DNA from: an uncultured Lachnospiraceae bacterium
GTDB taxonomy: Bacteria > Bacillota > Clostridia > Lachnospirales > Lachnospiraceae
Length of the DNA stretch: 64,000 bases
Direction: 5' to 3'
NCBI GenBank assembly: GCA_910576815.1
Contig: CAJTKA010000014.1
Coordinates: forward strand, 1 to 64,000
Shown: piece by piece, positions 7,900 through 16,640 of the stretch
How the letters are laid out: every line of letters begins with the position of its first letter
How positions within the stretch are numbered: position 1 is the first letter of the stretch
Notes under the pieces: model-generated
What the model was told of the DNA's origin: nothing
Databases searched by the model: none
What the model saw: only the letters and a program-made list of their open reading frames with translations
Program-made: the position numbers and the translations under genes

Positions 7900-10146
7900 A
7901 TGAACAGCAAATGGACGAAAACACCACAGGACGGCTATGTCCTGATCAAAAACGAAAACGGCCCGACGTTGGGAATCGCAGCAGACAGCAAAGTTGCCAT
8001 CCTGAGCGTGGACGGCCTTGCCTTCAAGGACTTTCTGGGGACAGGAGAACTTGTGCCCTATGAGGACTGGCGGCTATCTTACGAGGAACGGGCGAAGGAC
8101 CTGGCGCAGAGACTATCCATAGAGGATATCGCAGGTCTGATGCTGTACAGTTCGCATCAAAATATCCCGGCGGTTCCGTTTGGCGGGACTTATGGCGGCA
8201 AAAAATACGAAGAAAGTGACGCTGAGCCGTGGGATTTGACGGATCAGCAGAAAGAATTTATTACAAAGGATAAAGTGCGCCATGTGCTGATCATGGGCTT
8301 GGGGAGCACGGAGGCGGCGGTTCGCTGGAACAATAAGCTGCAGGCGCTGGCAGAGAACTGCGGTTTTGGCATTCCGGCAAACAACAGCTCGGACCCGCGG
8401 CATGGTGCGGGCTCCACGGCGGAATACATGGGCGTGACGGGAGAGCCGATCTCCAAGTGGGCGAACGGCATCGGACTGTCGGCGGCTTTTGATCCTGAGC
8501 AGGTCTGCGAATTTGGAGAGATTGCGTCCGCAGAGTACCGTGCGCTGGGCATTACCACGGCGCTTTCGCCGCAGATCGATCTGGCGACAGAGCCGAGGTG
8601 GATGCGGTTTGCGGATACGTTTGGGGAGCATACGCAGATGACGATCGATATGACGAAAGCCTACTGCGATGGCTTCCAGACGACGAAAGACAGTGAAGAC
8701 GGCTGGGGAAAAGAAAGTGTTGTCACGATGGTAAAGCATTTTCCGGGCGGCGGTCCTTGTGAGGGCGGCAGGGATGCCCACTATGCTTACGGAAAGTACG
8801 CGGTCTATCCGGGCGGCAATGACAGGGAGCACTTGCGGCCGTTTACGGAAGGCGCTTTCTCCTTAAATGGAAAGACGGGCAAGGCAGGCGCGGTCATGCC
8901 CTATTATACGATCTCGTATGGTCTGGATCAAAAATACGGGGAAAACGTGGGCAATTCTTTCAACAAATATCTGATCCAGGATCTGCTGCGGGAGGAACTT
9001 GGTTACGAGGGTGTGGTCTGCACGGATTGGGGCATCACCCATGAGATGGGAGAGGCAGAAGAAACATTCGCAGGGAAGTGCTGGGGCGTGGAGAAGCTGA
9101 CGGAGGCGCAGCGGCATTTTAAGGCATTGGAAGCGGGCGTGGATCAGTTCGGCGGGAATAATGACGCCGCGCCCGTGTTGGAAGCTTATCGAATGCTCTG
9201 TGAAAAATATGGTGAGGAGGCGGCGGATGCCAGATTCAGACGGTCTGCTTATCGGCTCCTTCTGAATATCTTTCGCGCGGGACTGTTTGAGAATCCTTAT
9301 TTGAATCTGGAGGAATCTCTGCACACTGTAGGTTGTGAGGATTTTTTGAAAAAAGGCTATCAGTCTCAGTTGAAATCGGTGACGCTTTTAAAAAATAGGG
9401 AAAAAACTCTGCCATTACAAGAGGGAATCAAGGTTTACATCCCGGACAGGTTCATAAAGTCCCATATGAGCTTTATGAGCACACTAACGGGTGACCGCAC
9501 GGTGGTTCCTGCCGGGAAGAAGGCGGCTTCGGCATATTTTCAGATCGTGGATACGCCAGAGGAGGCGGATGCGGCGCTGTGCTTTATCGAGTCGCCGATT
9601 TCCTGCGGTTATGATCCGGAAGACCGGAAAGCAGGCGGAAACGGTTATAAGCCTGTCACTCTGCAGTATAGGCCTTATCAGGCGGTGAGCGCGAGACAGC
9701 CCAGTCTGGCAGGCGGGGATCCGCTGGAAGGATTTACGGATCGCAGCTATCGGGATAAATGGAACCATGCCGCCAATGAAGCAGATCTGGATCTGGTACT
9801 GGAAATGAGAAAGCGGATGGGAGACAAACCTGTGGTCACGATCATTGCCCTGAAAAACCCTACTGTAATGGCAGAGTTGGAACCATATACGGATGCACTT
9901 CTTCTGGAATATGGCGTCAGCCCGCAGGCGGTACTGGATGTCATTTGCGGCAGATTCACACCGCAGGGGCTGCTTCCGATCCAGATGCCCGCGAATATGG
10001 AGACGGTGGAACGGCAGCAGGAAGACGTGGCGTTTGATATGGACTGCTATCAGGACGAAGAAGGGCATATTTATGATTTTGGCTTTGGGATGAATTTTGA
10101 CGGCGAGATTGCGGATGAAAGGGTCGGCAGGTACCGTAAAAATTAG
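7900..10146 (+). CDS. Glycoside hydrolase family 3 (beta-glucosidase-like)
   Basis: 748 residues, start supported by AAAGGAG. The N-terminal barrel carries NSSDPRHGAG, MVKHFPGGGP (K279-H280, substrate-contacting pair) and GVVCTDWG with the likely nucleophile Asp376. The C-terminal domain from about residue 470 begins SVTLLKNREKTLPL, typical of the second GH3 domain. There is no signal peptide, so it probably acts inside the cell on imported oligosaccharides or glycosides. The substrate cannot be told from sequence. No transporter gene lies beside it. Confidence 0.88.
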   Translation: MNSKWTKTPQDGYVLIKNENGPTLGIAADSKVAILSVDGLAFKDFLGTGELVPYEDWRLSYEERAKDLAQRLSIEDIAGLMLYSSHQNIPAVPFGGTYGGKKYEESDAEPWDLTDQQKEFITKDKVRHVLIMGLGSTEAAVRWNNKLQALAENCGFGIPANNSSDPRHGAGSTAEYMGVTGEPISKWANGIGLSAAFDPEQVCEFGEIASAEYRALGITTALSPQIDLATEPRWMRFADTFGEHTQMTIDMTKAYCDGFQTTKDSEDGWGKESVVTMVKHFPGGGPCEGGRDAHYAYGKYAVYPGGNDREHLRPFTEGAFSLNGKTGKAGAVMPYYTISYGLDQKYGENVGNSFNKYLIQDLLREELGYEGVVCTDWGITHEMGEAEETFAGKCWGVEKLTEAQRHFKALEAGVDQFGGNNDAAPVLEAYRMLCEKYGEEAADARFRRSAYRLLLNIFRAGLFENPYLNLEESLHTVGCEDFLKKGYQSQLKSVTLLKNREKTLPLQEGIKVYIPDRFIKSHMSFMSTLTGDRTVVPAGKKAASAYFQIVDTPEEADAALCFIESPISCGYDPEDRKAGGNGYKPVTLQYRPYQAVSARQPSLAGGDPLEGFTDRSYRDKWNHAANEADLDLVLEMRKRMGDKPVVTIIALKNPTVMAELEPYTDALLLEYGVSPQAVLDVICGRFTPQGLLPIQMPANMETVERQQEDVAFDMDCYQDEEGHIYDFGFGMNFDGEIADERVGRYRKN

Positions 10147-10214
10147 GCATATATAGCATCTGCGCAGGGAGCGCCCGACAGTTTTGCAAAGAAATCAACG
10201 GGAAGGCGAGGATA

Positions 10215-10772
10215 ATGATTATGAAAACTTTGATCTTCAACGGTTCTCCGCGACCAAACGGCGATACAAGCAGCTTGATTAAAATACTCACCGAAAAAAT
10301 CACGGGAGAATATAAAATAGTAAACGCCTATCGATGTGATATTTCGCCCTGTCTTGACTGCAGATATTGTTGGGAACACAGGGGATGCCAAATAGATGAT
10401 GAAATGCAGGAGGTTTATCAATACATAGAGGAATGCGATAACATTGTGATTGCTTCACCGATTTATTTTTCAGAGTTGACCGGGAAAATACTGGATGTTG
10501 CAAGCAGGCTTCAAACTTATTTTTGTGCCGGTTATTTCAGGAAAGAGGAACCTGTGGGGAAGGTCAAGAAGGGTGCGGTCATCTTAGTCGGGGGCGGTGA
10601 TGGGCATATGGACAGGGCTTTCAGTACTGCACGCATACTGCTGCATCATATGAACTGTCCGGAAATACATGAATTGGTATATAGCCATAACACCAATGAA
10701 AGACCGGCGATTACAGATGAAGAGGCGGTGGCGGGAGTCAACAGTATCCTGACATTTTTTGTAAAAGAATAA
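10215..10772 (+). CDS. Flavodoxin-like NAD(P)H/FMN reductase with Fe-S type Cys motif
   Basis: 185 residues. It starts MIMKTLIFNGSPRPNGDTSS, the phosphate-binding loop of FMN-binding flavodoxin-fold reductases, and has SPIYFSELTG for the flavin ring. A compact motif CLDCRYCWEHRGC (C-x2-C-x2-C-x5-C, about residues 45-57) matches the pattern that binds a [4Fe-4S] cluster in iron-sulfur flavoproteins of anaerobes. It probably transfers electrons in the cytoplasm; partner unknown. Either ATG (10215 or 10221) could be used. Confidence 0.8.
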   Translation: MIMKTLIFNGSPRPNGDTSSLIKILTEKITGEYKIVNAYRCDISPCLDCRYCWEHRGCQIDDEMQEVYQYIEECDNIVIASPIYFSELTGKILDVASRLQTYFCAGYFRKEEPVGKVKKGAVILVGGGDGHMDRAFSTARILLHHMNCPEIHELVYSHNTNERPAITDEEAVAGVNSILTFFVKE

Positions 10773-10833
10773 TTTAGGGCTAATATAATTTCTTTATTTT
10801 AGTAGAAATGCAACCATTAGATCCTTTGCATAT

Positions 10834-10862
10834 TTCCATTGCGCCTTGCACATAATTATGCT
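10834..10862 (+). promoter_or_regulatory. Candidate promoter/operator of toxin-antitoxin operon
   Basis: TTCCAT (10834-10839), 17 nt, TATGCT (10857-10862). The -10 region overlaps a perfect palindrome CATAATTATG at 10851-10860, a plausible autoregulatory operator for the antitoxin. The -35 box is weak. Confidence 0.4.
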
Positions 10863-10890
10863 ATTATTATGTCAAAAAAGGAGGGGTAGT

Positions 10891-11154
10891 ATGCCGCTTA
10901 TTATGCCAATTAAGGATTTACGCAATACAACGGAGATTTCCAATATCGCGCACAAGGAACAGGAGCCCATTTTTATTACGAAGAACGGGTACAGTGACTT
11001 GGTGGTAATGAGCAGCGAATTATATGATAAATTTGCGAGAATGAATCGTATTGACCAAGCCATTTACGAGTCTGAACAGGAAATGGCAAACGGAGCAGAA
11101 GCGATTGACGCAGAAGCAGTTTTTATAGAACTGGAGAAAAAACATTTTGGATAA
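10891..11154 (+). CDS. Antitoxin, Phd/YefM (type II) family
   Basis: 87 residues, ATG at 10891 behind AAAAGGAGG. The sequence MPIKDLRNTTEISNIAHKEQ followed by EPIFITKNGYSDLVVMS matches the Phd/YefM fold, whose N-terminus binds DNA and whose C-terminus neutralises the toxin. The gene overlaps the next ORF by 8 nt, the usual antitoxin-first layout. It likely represses its own operon via the palindrome at 10851-10860. Confidence 0.85.
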   Translation: MPLIMPIKDLRNTTEISNIAHKEQEPIFITKNGYSDLVVMSSELYDKFARMNRIDQAIYESEQEMANGAEAIDAEAVFIELEKKHFG

Positions 11155-11449
11155 GTACAAGGTGAAAATAAGTCCCAGAGCGATACGTGAAATAGAAAGC
11201 ATTTACGAATATATTGCAAAGGATAAATTGTCGCCTGAAAATGCAAAAGGTCAGGGTGAACGGATCAAAAGAGCAATCTTACATTTAGATACACTGCCGC
11301 AATCCCATCAGGAACGTAATGAGGGACGATATGCAGGAAAGGGTTACAGGCAGTTGCTGATTGATAACTATCTTGCTATTTTTCGTATTGATGAAGCTGC
11401 TAAAACAGTCTATGTTGTAACAATACAATATCAGGGAAGAAATTTATAA
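11147..11449 (+). CDS. Toxin, RelE/ParE family
   Basis: 100 residues, TTG start overlapping the antitoxin stop. The pattern KYKVKISPRAIREIESIYEY, an internal LPQSHQERNEGRYAGKGYRQ loop and the C-terminal YVVTIQYQGRNL match the RelE/ParE small toxin fold. Members cleave mRNA on the ribosome or poison gyrase; the sequence alone does not decide which. Translational coupling to the antitoxin keeps expression matched. Confidence 0.85.
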   Translation: MDKYKVKISPRAIREIESIYEYIAKDKLSPENAKGQGERIKRAILHLDTLPQSHQERNEGRYAGKGYRQLLIDNYLAIFRIDEAAKTVYVVTIQYQGRNL

Positions 11450-11505
11450 GATAAATACCAGCGAAAATGCTGTGATGGAATTGAATATAGAAGGGAGGGA
11501 AGTCT

Positions 11506-11571
11506 ATGTGGCGAAAACAGCGAGCCCGATACAAAAACGGAGTTCAGGGCATCTTTGCCCATGCAGAGTAG
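11506..11571 (+). CDS. Possible 21-residue peptide ORF
   Basis: ATG at 11506 follows a strong AAGGGAGGGA site and opens a 21-codon frame (MWRKQRARYKNG...FAHAE) ending at a TAG at 11569-11571. A GCCCAT/ATGGGC inverted repeat overlaps its 3' end and the following 30 nt. It could be a leader peptide for the gene at 11662 or chance. The rest of the 11450-11661 gap shows nothing else. Confidence 0.3.
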   Translation: MWRKQRARYKNGVQGIFAHAE

Positions 11572-11661
11572 CAGGCATATAGCACTTTGTATGGGCGGAC
11601 CACACTATATGTTCTGCTGTTTCTGCACTTATTTATCAAATATAAATAAGGAGTGGCAGAG

Positions 11662-11919
11662 GTGAAATATCAAAATGCAGCAGAAATCCTGCCGGAACGA
11701 TTATTAAAAGAGCTTCAGATCTATCTTGATGGAGGACTGCTTTATGTTCCGAGAGCGTCATCGAAAAAGGACTGGGGAGCCGACAGCGGCTCGCGCGCCT
11801 TTTATCGGGAGCGGAATCAGGAAATAAAGGTTCTTTATCAGGGAGGCGCTTCCATAGAAACGTTGGCGAAGCGGTATCGTCTGGCGGATAGTACGATAAA
11901 AAAAATCATATATGGGTAA
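11662..11919 (+). CDS. Mor/CD3324-type small regulator
   Basis: 85 residues. The GTG at 11662 is chosen because AAGGAG ends 8 nt before it, while an in-frame GTG at 11653 overlaps that site. The N-terminal half (NAAEILPERLLKELQIYLDG, then LYVPRAS) and a C-terminal helix-turn-helix (ETLAKRYRLADSTIKKIIYG) match the short CD3324-like relatives of the Mor transcription activator, widespread in clostridia. It is a presumed DNA-binding protein; target unknown. A strong terminator follows. Confidence 0.7.
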   Translation: MKYQNAAEILPERLLKELQIYLDGGLLYVPRASSKKDWGADSGSRAFYRERNQEIKVLYQGGASIETLAKRYRLADSTIKKIIYG

Positions 11920-11922
11920 TAG

Positions 11923-11960
11923 AAGGACGTCTGCCATGGAAATGGCGGGCGTTCTTTTGT
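11923..11960 (+). terminator. Rho-independent terminator after the Mor-like gene
   Basis: GGACGTCTGCCAT pairs with ATGGCGGGCGTTC (two G-U pairs) around a GGAA loop and is followed by TTTTG. Confidence 0.75.
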
Positions 11961-12106
11961 GGTGACTTTGGTTATAAGGATTCTTGCTACTTTCGCAATC
12001 GGTTTGTCATTGTTACAATAGAGATATACACGCAGCAGGAGACTGAAAAGTCTGAATTGCGTATTGACTTTTAGTAAGCATAAGATGCTTTGAAATGGAG
12101 GAACGT

Positions 12107-13030
12107 ATGAAACAGATCACAACAAGGCAGTTTCAAGTATTATCGGATAACGATATCGTTTGGAATTTGCTGACAGAGAATTACTCGGAAAAAGGATTTG
12201 AGGCAAATGAAGTGGAAGCCCCCTTTTTTGAGTATGCGATCACAGCGTCATGGTTTGATAATCGTTATCTTTATCTGAACAGACTTTGGTTCGACGGGGA
12301 CAGGGCAGTTGGCTTTGCGTTCTATGAAAATCCCTGTTCGGATATCTACTTTTGTCTGCGAGACGGTTATGAGGAGCTGGCGGATGAAATGATTGCCTAT
12401 GCCGAGGAGCATATGCGGGGAAATGATGCGGAAAGGACATTGATTTTCAATCCGCAGCAGAAAGCGTTGATGGAAGCAGCCGCAAAGAGAGGGTATCAGC
12501 AATGCTTTGTCAATGAAAACTGGGTGATCGACTTTGGGAAAGCCAAGTTAGATTACCCGCTTCCGGAAGGGTTTCATTTGGTAGCACCTGATCAGGCGGA
12601 CCCTGTGAAACTGGCAATCTGCATGTGGAAAGGGTTTGATCATGAGGACAAGGGCCCTTTTGAGAATTGGGAAGCGGAGGACCCCGGAACAGACTGGAAT
12701 CCGCAAAGAGCATGGCAGGGTGTGATCAGCGACATCATGGCACCGCCGCCGCATGCTACCTATGAGCATAATGTCATTATTGCAAACGAAAAGGACGAGT
12801 ATGTCTGCTTTTCGGGGATGTGGTGGGTGAAAGAAAACAAACTCGCCTATATGGAACCGCTTTGTACCGTTCCAGCATATCGGAACAGAGGACTGGCAGC
12901 CGCGGCGCTTTCCGTGCATTACCGCAGGATGAAAGAGTTGGGCGCAGAGTGTATGAGCGGAGGCGGCAATGATTTTTACCGCAAGATCGGATATAACCGC
13001 AAAACACAGTCGTTCGGCTGGAAAAAGTAG
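12107..13030 (+). CDS. GNAT family N-acetyltransferase, two-lobed
   Basis: 307 residues from ATG 12107, placed after GGAGG that overlaps an upstream in-frame ATG (12095). The C-terminal lobe contains PAYRNRGLAAAALS, the acetyl-CoA pyrophosphate-binding motif A, and ends in GGNDFYRKIGYNRK, the usual GNAT terminal strand. The N-terminal half looks like a second, degenerate GNAT fold (YLNRLWFDGDRAVGFAFYE). The acetyl acceptor is unknown. Confidence 0.75.
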   Translation: MKQITTRQFQVLSDNDIVWNLLTENYSEKGFEANEVEAPFFEYAITASWFDNRYLYLNRLWFDGDRAVGFAFYENPCSDIYFCLRDGYEELADEMIAYAEEHMRGNDAERTLIFNPQQKALMEAAAKRGYQQCFVNENWVIDFGKAKLDYPLPEGFHLVAPDQADPVKLAICMWKGFDHEDKGPFENWEAEDPGTDWNPQRAWQGVISDIMAPPPHATYEHNVIIANEKDEYVCFSGMWWVKENKLAYMEPLCTVPAYRNRGLAAAALSVHYRRMKELGAECMSGGGNDFYRKIGYNRKTQSFGWKK

Positions 13031-13097
13031 AAGACAAAACACAGCGGGGATGATAAACTATGTGTGAGGGCACTGCAAAGATAAGGAGAACACAACT

Positions 13098-13529
13098 ATG
13101 AATATCATTCCCGCAAAAACCACAGACGAAAGCGTCCTGCATCTTTTTTCTGAGCACGATGACTATATGATAGCCTTCTTAGGCGATGATAAAAAGTATT
13201 ACACACGCTATTCTGAGAATGAGCACATCGAAAATGTATGGGTGGTAATCGAGGCTGACATTCCCGCAGGTTGCATCGCCTATCGAAAAAAGGAGGAAGG
13301 CGTAGGCGAGGTCAAGCGGATGTTTCTTAAAGAGGAATATCGGGGCAGGGGCATTGCCAAGGAACTGCTGAAGACGGTAGAAAACTACGCCAAAGAGCAG
13401 GGATGTCACAAGTTATTTTTGGATACGAGGATAACGTTAGAACCTGCCGTTTCCCTGTACCGAGCATTCGGGTTTGACATCGTATTTCAGCAGGGGCTGT
13501 ATATTCAGATGGAAAAGAGCATTGTTTAA
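13098..13529 (+). CDS. GNAT family N-acetyltransferase
   Basis: 143 residues, AAGGAG site ahead. It has the full short GNAT layout: VGEVKRMFLKEEYRGRGIAK (strand 4 and acetyl-CoA loop R-G-R-G-I-A) and SLYRAFGFDIVFQQG at the end. Cytoplasmic; substrate not predictable. It converges with the methyltransferase gene on the other strand, 8 nt away. Confidence 0.8.
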   Translation: MNIIPAKTTDESVLHLFSEHDDYMIAFLGDDKKYYTRYSENEHIENVWVVIEADIPAGCIAYRKKEEGVGEVKRMFLKEEYRGRGIAKELLKTVENYAKEQGCHKLFLDTRITLEPAVSLYRAFGFDIVFQQGLYIQMEKSIV

Positions 13530-13537
13530 CAGGACGG

Positions 13538-14317
13538 TTATTTTTGCGCATAGACCTGTAATCTGCGGAACGTCTCAAAACAAGTACCGTCAGGCTGCTG
13601 TGCTTTTTTGAGCATTTCTGCAATGAATTCTTGGCGGAATGTGCTTTTGAGGGCAGCAGGAATACATTCTATAAAAGGAACGATGCATGGTTGGTCGATC
13701 CACTTGATCATCTCGTCAGAAGTGGGGAAAAACCGGTCCCGGTTTACTTCTGTAATCGTAACATGAGAAAAGCCGATATTGGCGATCAGTTCTTCATAAT
13801 GACTCTTTGTGGGCATAAACCACGGCATTTCAAACCCCTTGAAAAATTCCATATAGTGATCGTCTGCGATTAGTTTCTGCATCACTTCCAGAAAATGGGA
13901 GCAGTTGCCATGGCATCCAAAGTCCCATACCAGGATGCCGCCTGTTTTTAATGCCTCGTAGGAATTTTGCAGCAGCCGATGATGATCTTTTACCCAATGT
14001 AATGCGGCATTAGAAAAAATAACATCAAATTCATTGAAAAAGTGCAGGTCGTTCATATCCATAGGAAGGAAGTTCGGATTATCTCTATTGATTTGCTGCG
14101 CCGTTTTTATCATTCCGACAGATGCGTCTATCCCTATGACTTTTCCGCTTGGCACCAGCAGCGATAACTGTTCCGTTAAGCGTCCGTCGCCACATCCTAA
14201 ATCTAAGATGATTTCATTACCCTGTAATTTGATTGTTGAAATAAGGCTTTTTCCCCACTCCTTTTGAGGGCAAGAAGCGGCTTTGTATTTTTCGCCGTCA
14301 AATTCATATGTTTTCAT
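13538..14317 (-). CDS. Class I SAM-dependent methyltransferase (trans-aconitate methyltransferase-like)
   Basis: 259 residues. Motif I ILDLGCGDGRLTEQL (about residues 37-51), the acidic VIGIDASVGMI strand and FDVIFSNAALHWVKDH identify a Rossmann-fold SAM methyltransferase closest in pattern to trans-aconitate 2-methyltransferases. A small-molecule substrate is likely but not shown. It is divergently transcribed from the LysR regulator at 14427, so that regulator may control it. Confidence 0.8.
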   Translation of the reverse strand: MKTYEFDGEKYKAASCPQKEWGKSLISTIKLQGNEIILDLGCGDGRLTEQLSLLVPSGKVIGIDASVGMIKTAQQINRDNPNFLPMDMNDLHFFNEFDVIFSNAALHWVKDHHRLLQNSYEALKTGGILVWDFGCHGNCSHFLEVMQKLIADDHYMEFFKGFEMPWFMPTKSHYEELIANIGFSHVTITEVNRDRFFPTSDEMIKWIDQPCIVPFIECIPAALKSTFRQEFIAEMLKKAQQPDGTCFETFRRLQVYAQK

Positions 14318-14340
14318 ACGCGTTCTCCTTTTTCGTTTTC

Positions 14341-14369
14341 TTGCATGATACTTTATATAGTGATATAAT
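14341..14369 (+). promoter_or_regulatory. Promoter of the LysR gene
   Basis: TTGCAT (14341-14346), exactly 17 nt, TATAAT (14364-14369), in an AT-rich 109-nt gap between divergent genes. The LysR protein would be expected to bind here; a specific box is not obvious. Confidence 0.75.
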
Positions 14370-14426
14370 ACAAATATATATAATTTATTAAAGATATAAA
14401 ATGAACTTATGGGTTGGGGCTAAAAC

Positions 14427-15311
14427 ATGGAAACACTTGACAATCTTTCAAAATATAAAATTTTCCTTGCGGTTGCGGAATGCAGCAGCATTTCTAAGGC
14501 GGCTGCACAATTGTACATCTCTCAACCGGCAGTCAGTATCTCGGTCAGAAAACTGGAAGACAATCTGAATACAACGCTCTTTATTAGAAAGTCAAAAGGC
14601 GTGGAACTGACAGAAAACGGAAGAAAACTCTACGAGAATGTTAAACGGGCATTTCAGATTCTTTTCGAGACAGAAGATAGCCTTAGATTCCGCCAAAATA
14701 CAGGATATTTGCGAATTGCCGCCAGTAATGTATTGTGTAAACATTTCCTCATGCCTTATCTTAAAGAATTTACAACCAGGTATCCGAATACGGAAGTATC
14801 GGTTACCTGCACATCATCGGCAGCAGCCTGTTCCATGGTTGAACAATGTAAGATCGACCTGGCGCTCGTTTCCAAACCGGAACAGTTGGGAACGGCAGTC
14901 TATCATTTTCTGGGTGTCATTGAATACATATTCGTTTGCACACCGGCATATCGGGAGAAACTGGATTGCAGTGATGAAAAGATATTGGAACATGGCAATA
15001 TTATATTGCTTGATAAGGATAATGTTTCCCGCAGGCATTTGAACAGGTATTATGCACAAAACAATATGAACCCCTTGCATATTCTTGAAGTAAATGAAAT
15101 GGATCTGCTGATTGAATTTGCGAAAATGGGAATCGGGGTATCCTGTGTGGTAAAGCAGTTTGTGGAAGAAGAATTAAAAGCAGGTTCCCTTGTGGAAATA
15201 GAATTATCCAAGCCCATATCTCCACGGGAAATTGGATTTCTATATCAGCAGCTTCGACCCATGAATGAAAATATACGAAAGTTTATTGAAGTACAATCGG
15301 CGGCGGAGTGA
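14427..15311 (+). CDS. LysR family transcriptional regulator
   Basis: 294 residues. The N-terminal winged helix is clear: KIFLAVAECSSISKAAAQLY, then ISQPAVSISVRKLEDNLNTT and LFIRKSKGVELTENGRKLYE. Residues from about 90 form the two-lobed effector domain (TGYLRIAASNVLCKHFLMPY). It activates or represses target genes in response to a small ligand, often acting on the divergent gene, here the methyltransferase. The HIT gene follows closely and may be co-transcribed. Confidence 0.88.
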   Translation: METLDNLSKYKIFLAVAECSSISKAAAQLYISQPAVSISVRKLEDNLNTTLFIRKSKGVELTENGRKLYENVKRAFQILFETEDSLRFRQNTGYLRIAASNVLCKHFLMPYLKEFTTRYPNTEVSVTCTSSAAACSMVEQCKIDLALVSKPEQLGTAVYHFLGVIEYIFVCTPAYREKLDCSDEKILEHGNIILLDKDNVSRRHLNRYYAQNNMNPLHILEVNEMDLLIEFAKMGIGVSCVVKQFVEEELKAGSLVEIELSKPISPREIGFLYQQLRPMNENIRKFIEVQSAAE

Positions 15312-15352
15312 TGGGAAAGCGGTTGTGTAAAAAAGTTAGCATGGAGGTAATT

Positions 15353-15829
15353 ATGAATCAGGAATCCTGCATGGTCTGTGAGAGGATCGAACAGACCAAA
15401 AACGGTAAAAATCCCTATTTTGTCAAAGAGCTGAATACAGGCTATGTGGTGATCGGCGACCATCAGCGCATCAAGGGCTATACCCTGTTCCTGTGCAAGG
15501 AACATGCGACGGAACTGCATTTTCTGGAACCGCATTTCAGGGATGAGTTTTTGCACGAGATGGCGGTCGTGGCGGAAGCTGTCTACAATGCCTTTCATCC
15601 GGACAAGCTCAATTACGAGCTTCTGGGTGCGGGCAACGGGCGTCATATGCACTGGCACCTTTTCCCCAGAAGGAAAGGGGATACCGATACGGGCGGCCCG
15701 GTCTGGAAATTGGGCGCGGAATTGGTGGCGGATGAATTTTTGCCGACGCCTGAGGAGCTGGAAGATTTAAAAACGCGATTGCGCGTGGAATTGGAGAAAC
15801 TGCTTGAGTCCACTTTGGCAGACGGATGA
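15353..15829 (+). CDS. HIT family protein (nucleotide hydrolase/transferase)
   Basis: 158 residues from ATG 15353, preceded by GGAGG; upstream in-frame starts overlap the LysR stop. The histidine triad is HMHWHLFPR (H-x-H-x-H) near residue 100, with an Fhit/HinT-like fold before it (YVVIGDHQRIKGYTLFLCKE). An N-terminal CMVCERI pair of cysteines may bind zinc. Members hydrolyse nucleoside phosphoramidates or dinucleoside polyphosphates. Confidence 0.82.
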   Translation: MNQESCMVCERIEQTKNGKNPYFVKELNTGYVVIGDHQRIKGYTLFLCKEHATELHFLEPHFRDEFLHEMAVVAEAVYNAFHPDKLNYELLGAGNGRHMHWHLFPRRKGDTDTGGPVWKLGAELVADEFLPTPEELEDLKTRLRVELEKLLESTLADG

Positions 15830-15860
15830 TAAAAAGAAAGATGAAAGAGAGAAACTGGGA

Positions 15861-15889
15861 TTGTTATTGTAGGACAGGCATATTATAAT
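15861..15889 (+). promoter_or_regulatory. Promoter of the mntA-hepT-like pair
   Basis: TTGTTA (15861-15866), 17 nt, TATAAT (15884-15889), about 55 nt before the start codon. Confidence 0.7.
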
Positions 15890-15947
15890 GATAAAGATAG
15901 TTTTGATGAAGGATATATAGGTATTGATGAAGGCAGGAGGTAAATGT

Positions 15948-16250
15948 ATGTATAAGGATATTTATACACCGTTGCAGATACAGACGCTTTTACAGCCTGT
16001 GTTTTCCGAGCATAAGGTGAAGAAGGCAACGTTGTTTGGTTCGTATGCGAAAGGGCTTGCAGAAAAACAGAGTGATATCGATATTCTTGTGGACAGTGGC
16101 CTCAAAGGACTGGCCTTTTTTGGATTATTAGAAGATGTAGTTACCGCGCTTGGAAAAGAAGTCGATTTACTGGATACATCTCAACTAACATCGGATTCAC
16201 AGGTTGGAGAAGAAATTGCGAAAAGTGGAGTAGTAATTTATGAACAATAA
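15948..16250 (+). CDS. MntA-like minimal nucleotidyltransferase (antitoxin)
   Basis: 100 residues, ATG at 15948 with AGGAGG 7 nt upstream. The motif GSYAKGLAEKQSDIDILVD (G-S-x10-D-x-D) is that of minimal nucleotidyltransferases. In the MntA-HepT systems these AMPylate and silence the HEPN toxin encoded next door. The downstream HEPN gene overlaps by 11 nt, supporting a pair. Confidence 0.85.
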   Translation: MYKDIYTPLQIQTLLQPVFSEHKVKKATLFGSYAKGLAEKQSDIDILVDSGLKGLAFFGLLEDVVTALGKEVDLLDTSQLTSDSQVGEEIAKSGVVIYEQ

Positions 16251-16578
16251 AGACAGACAGGTATTAGAGAAAATTTATAATCATGTTCTTTCGGCTCTCA
16301 AATATTGTGAAAATTGTAATAGTCTTAACGATTTTCAAGCAGATTCTATGCGGGTTGATGCCTGCGTATTTAATTTGATGCAGATTGGCGAATTGGCGAA
16401 GATATCTTTGACGGATGAATATAAGGAGACAGTCACTTCTATTCCTTGGAAACAGCTTTATGGTATGCGTAACAGGATCGTTCATGGCTATTCCGGTGTG
16501 GATATGCGCATTGTATGGGATACCATTCATGACGATTTGCCGCTATTAAAGAAGGAGATTGAAAAATATTTAAAGTAG
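16240..16578 (+). CDS. HepT-like HEPN ribonuclease toxin
   Basis: 112 residues. The motif RNRIVHGY (R-x4-H-x-Y) near residue 80 is the HEPN RNase active site, and the preceding DACVFNLMQIGELAKIS helix is typical of HepT (DUF86). In characterised pairs the toxin cleaves RNA and is modified on the tyrosine of this motif by the nucleotidyltransferase. Active-site residues are intact, so the toxin should be functional. Confidence 0.87.
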   Translation: MNNKDRQVLEKIYNHVLSALKYCENCNSLNDFQADSMRVDACVFNLMQIGELAKISLTDEYKETVTSIPWKQLYGMRNRIVHGYSGVDMRIVWDTIHDDLPLLKKEIEKYLK

Positions 16579-16640
16579 AATAGTATATTTAAGAATTGTA
16601 TTTGCTAAAAATAAGACTGGAAATCACGGAGAAACTGCTT

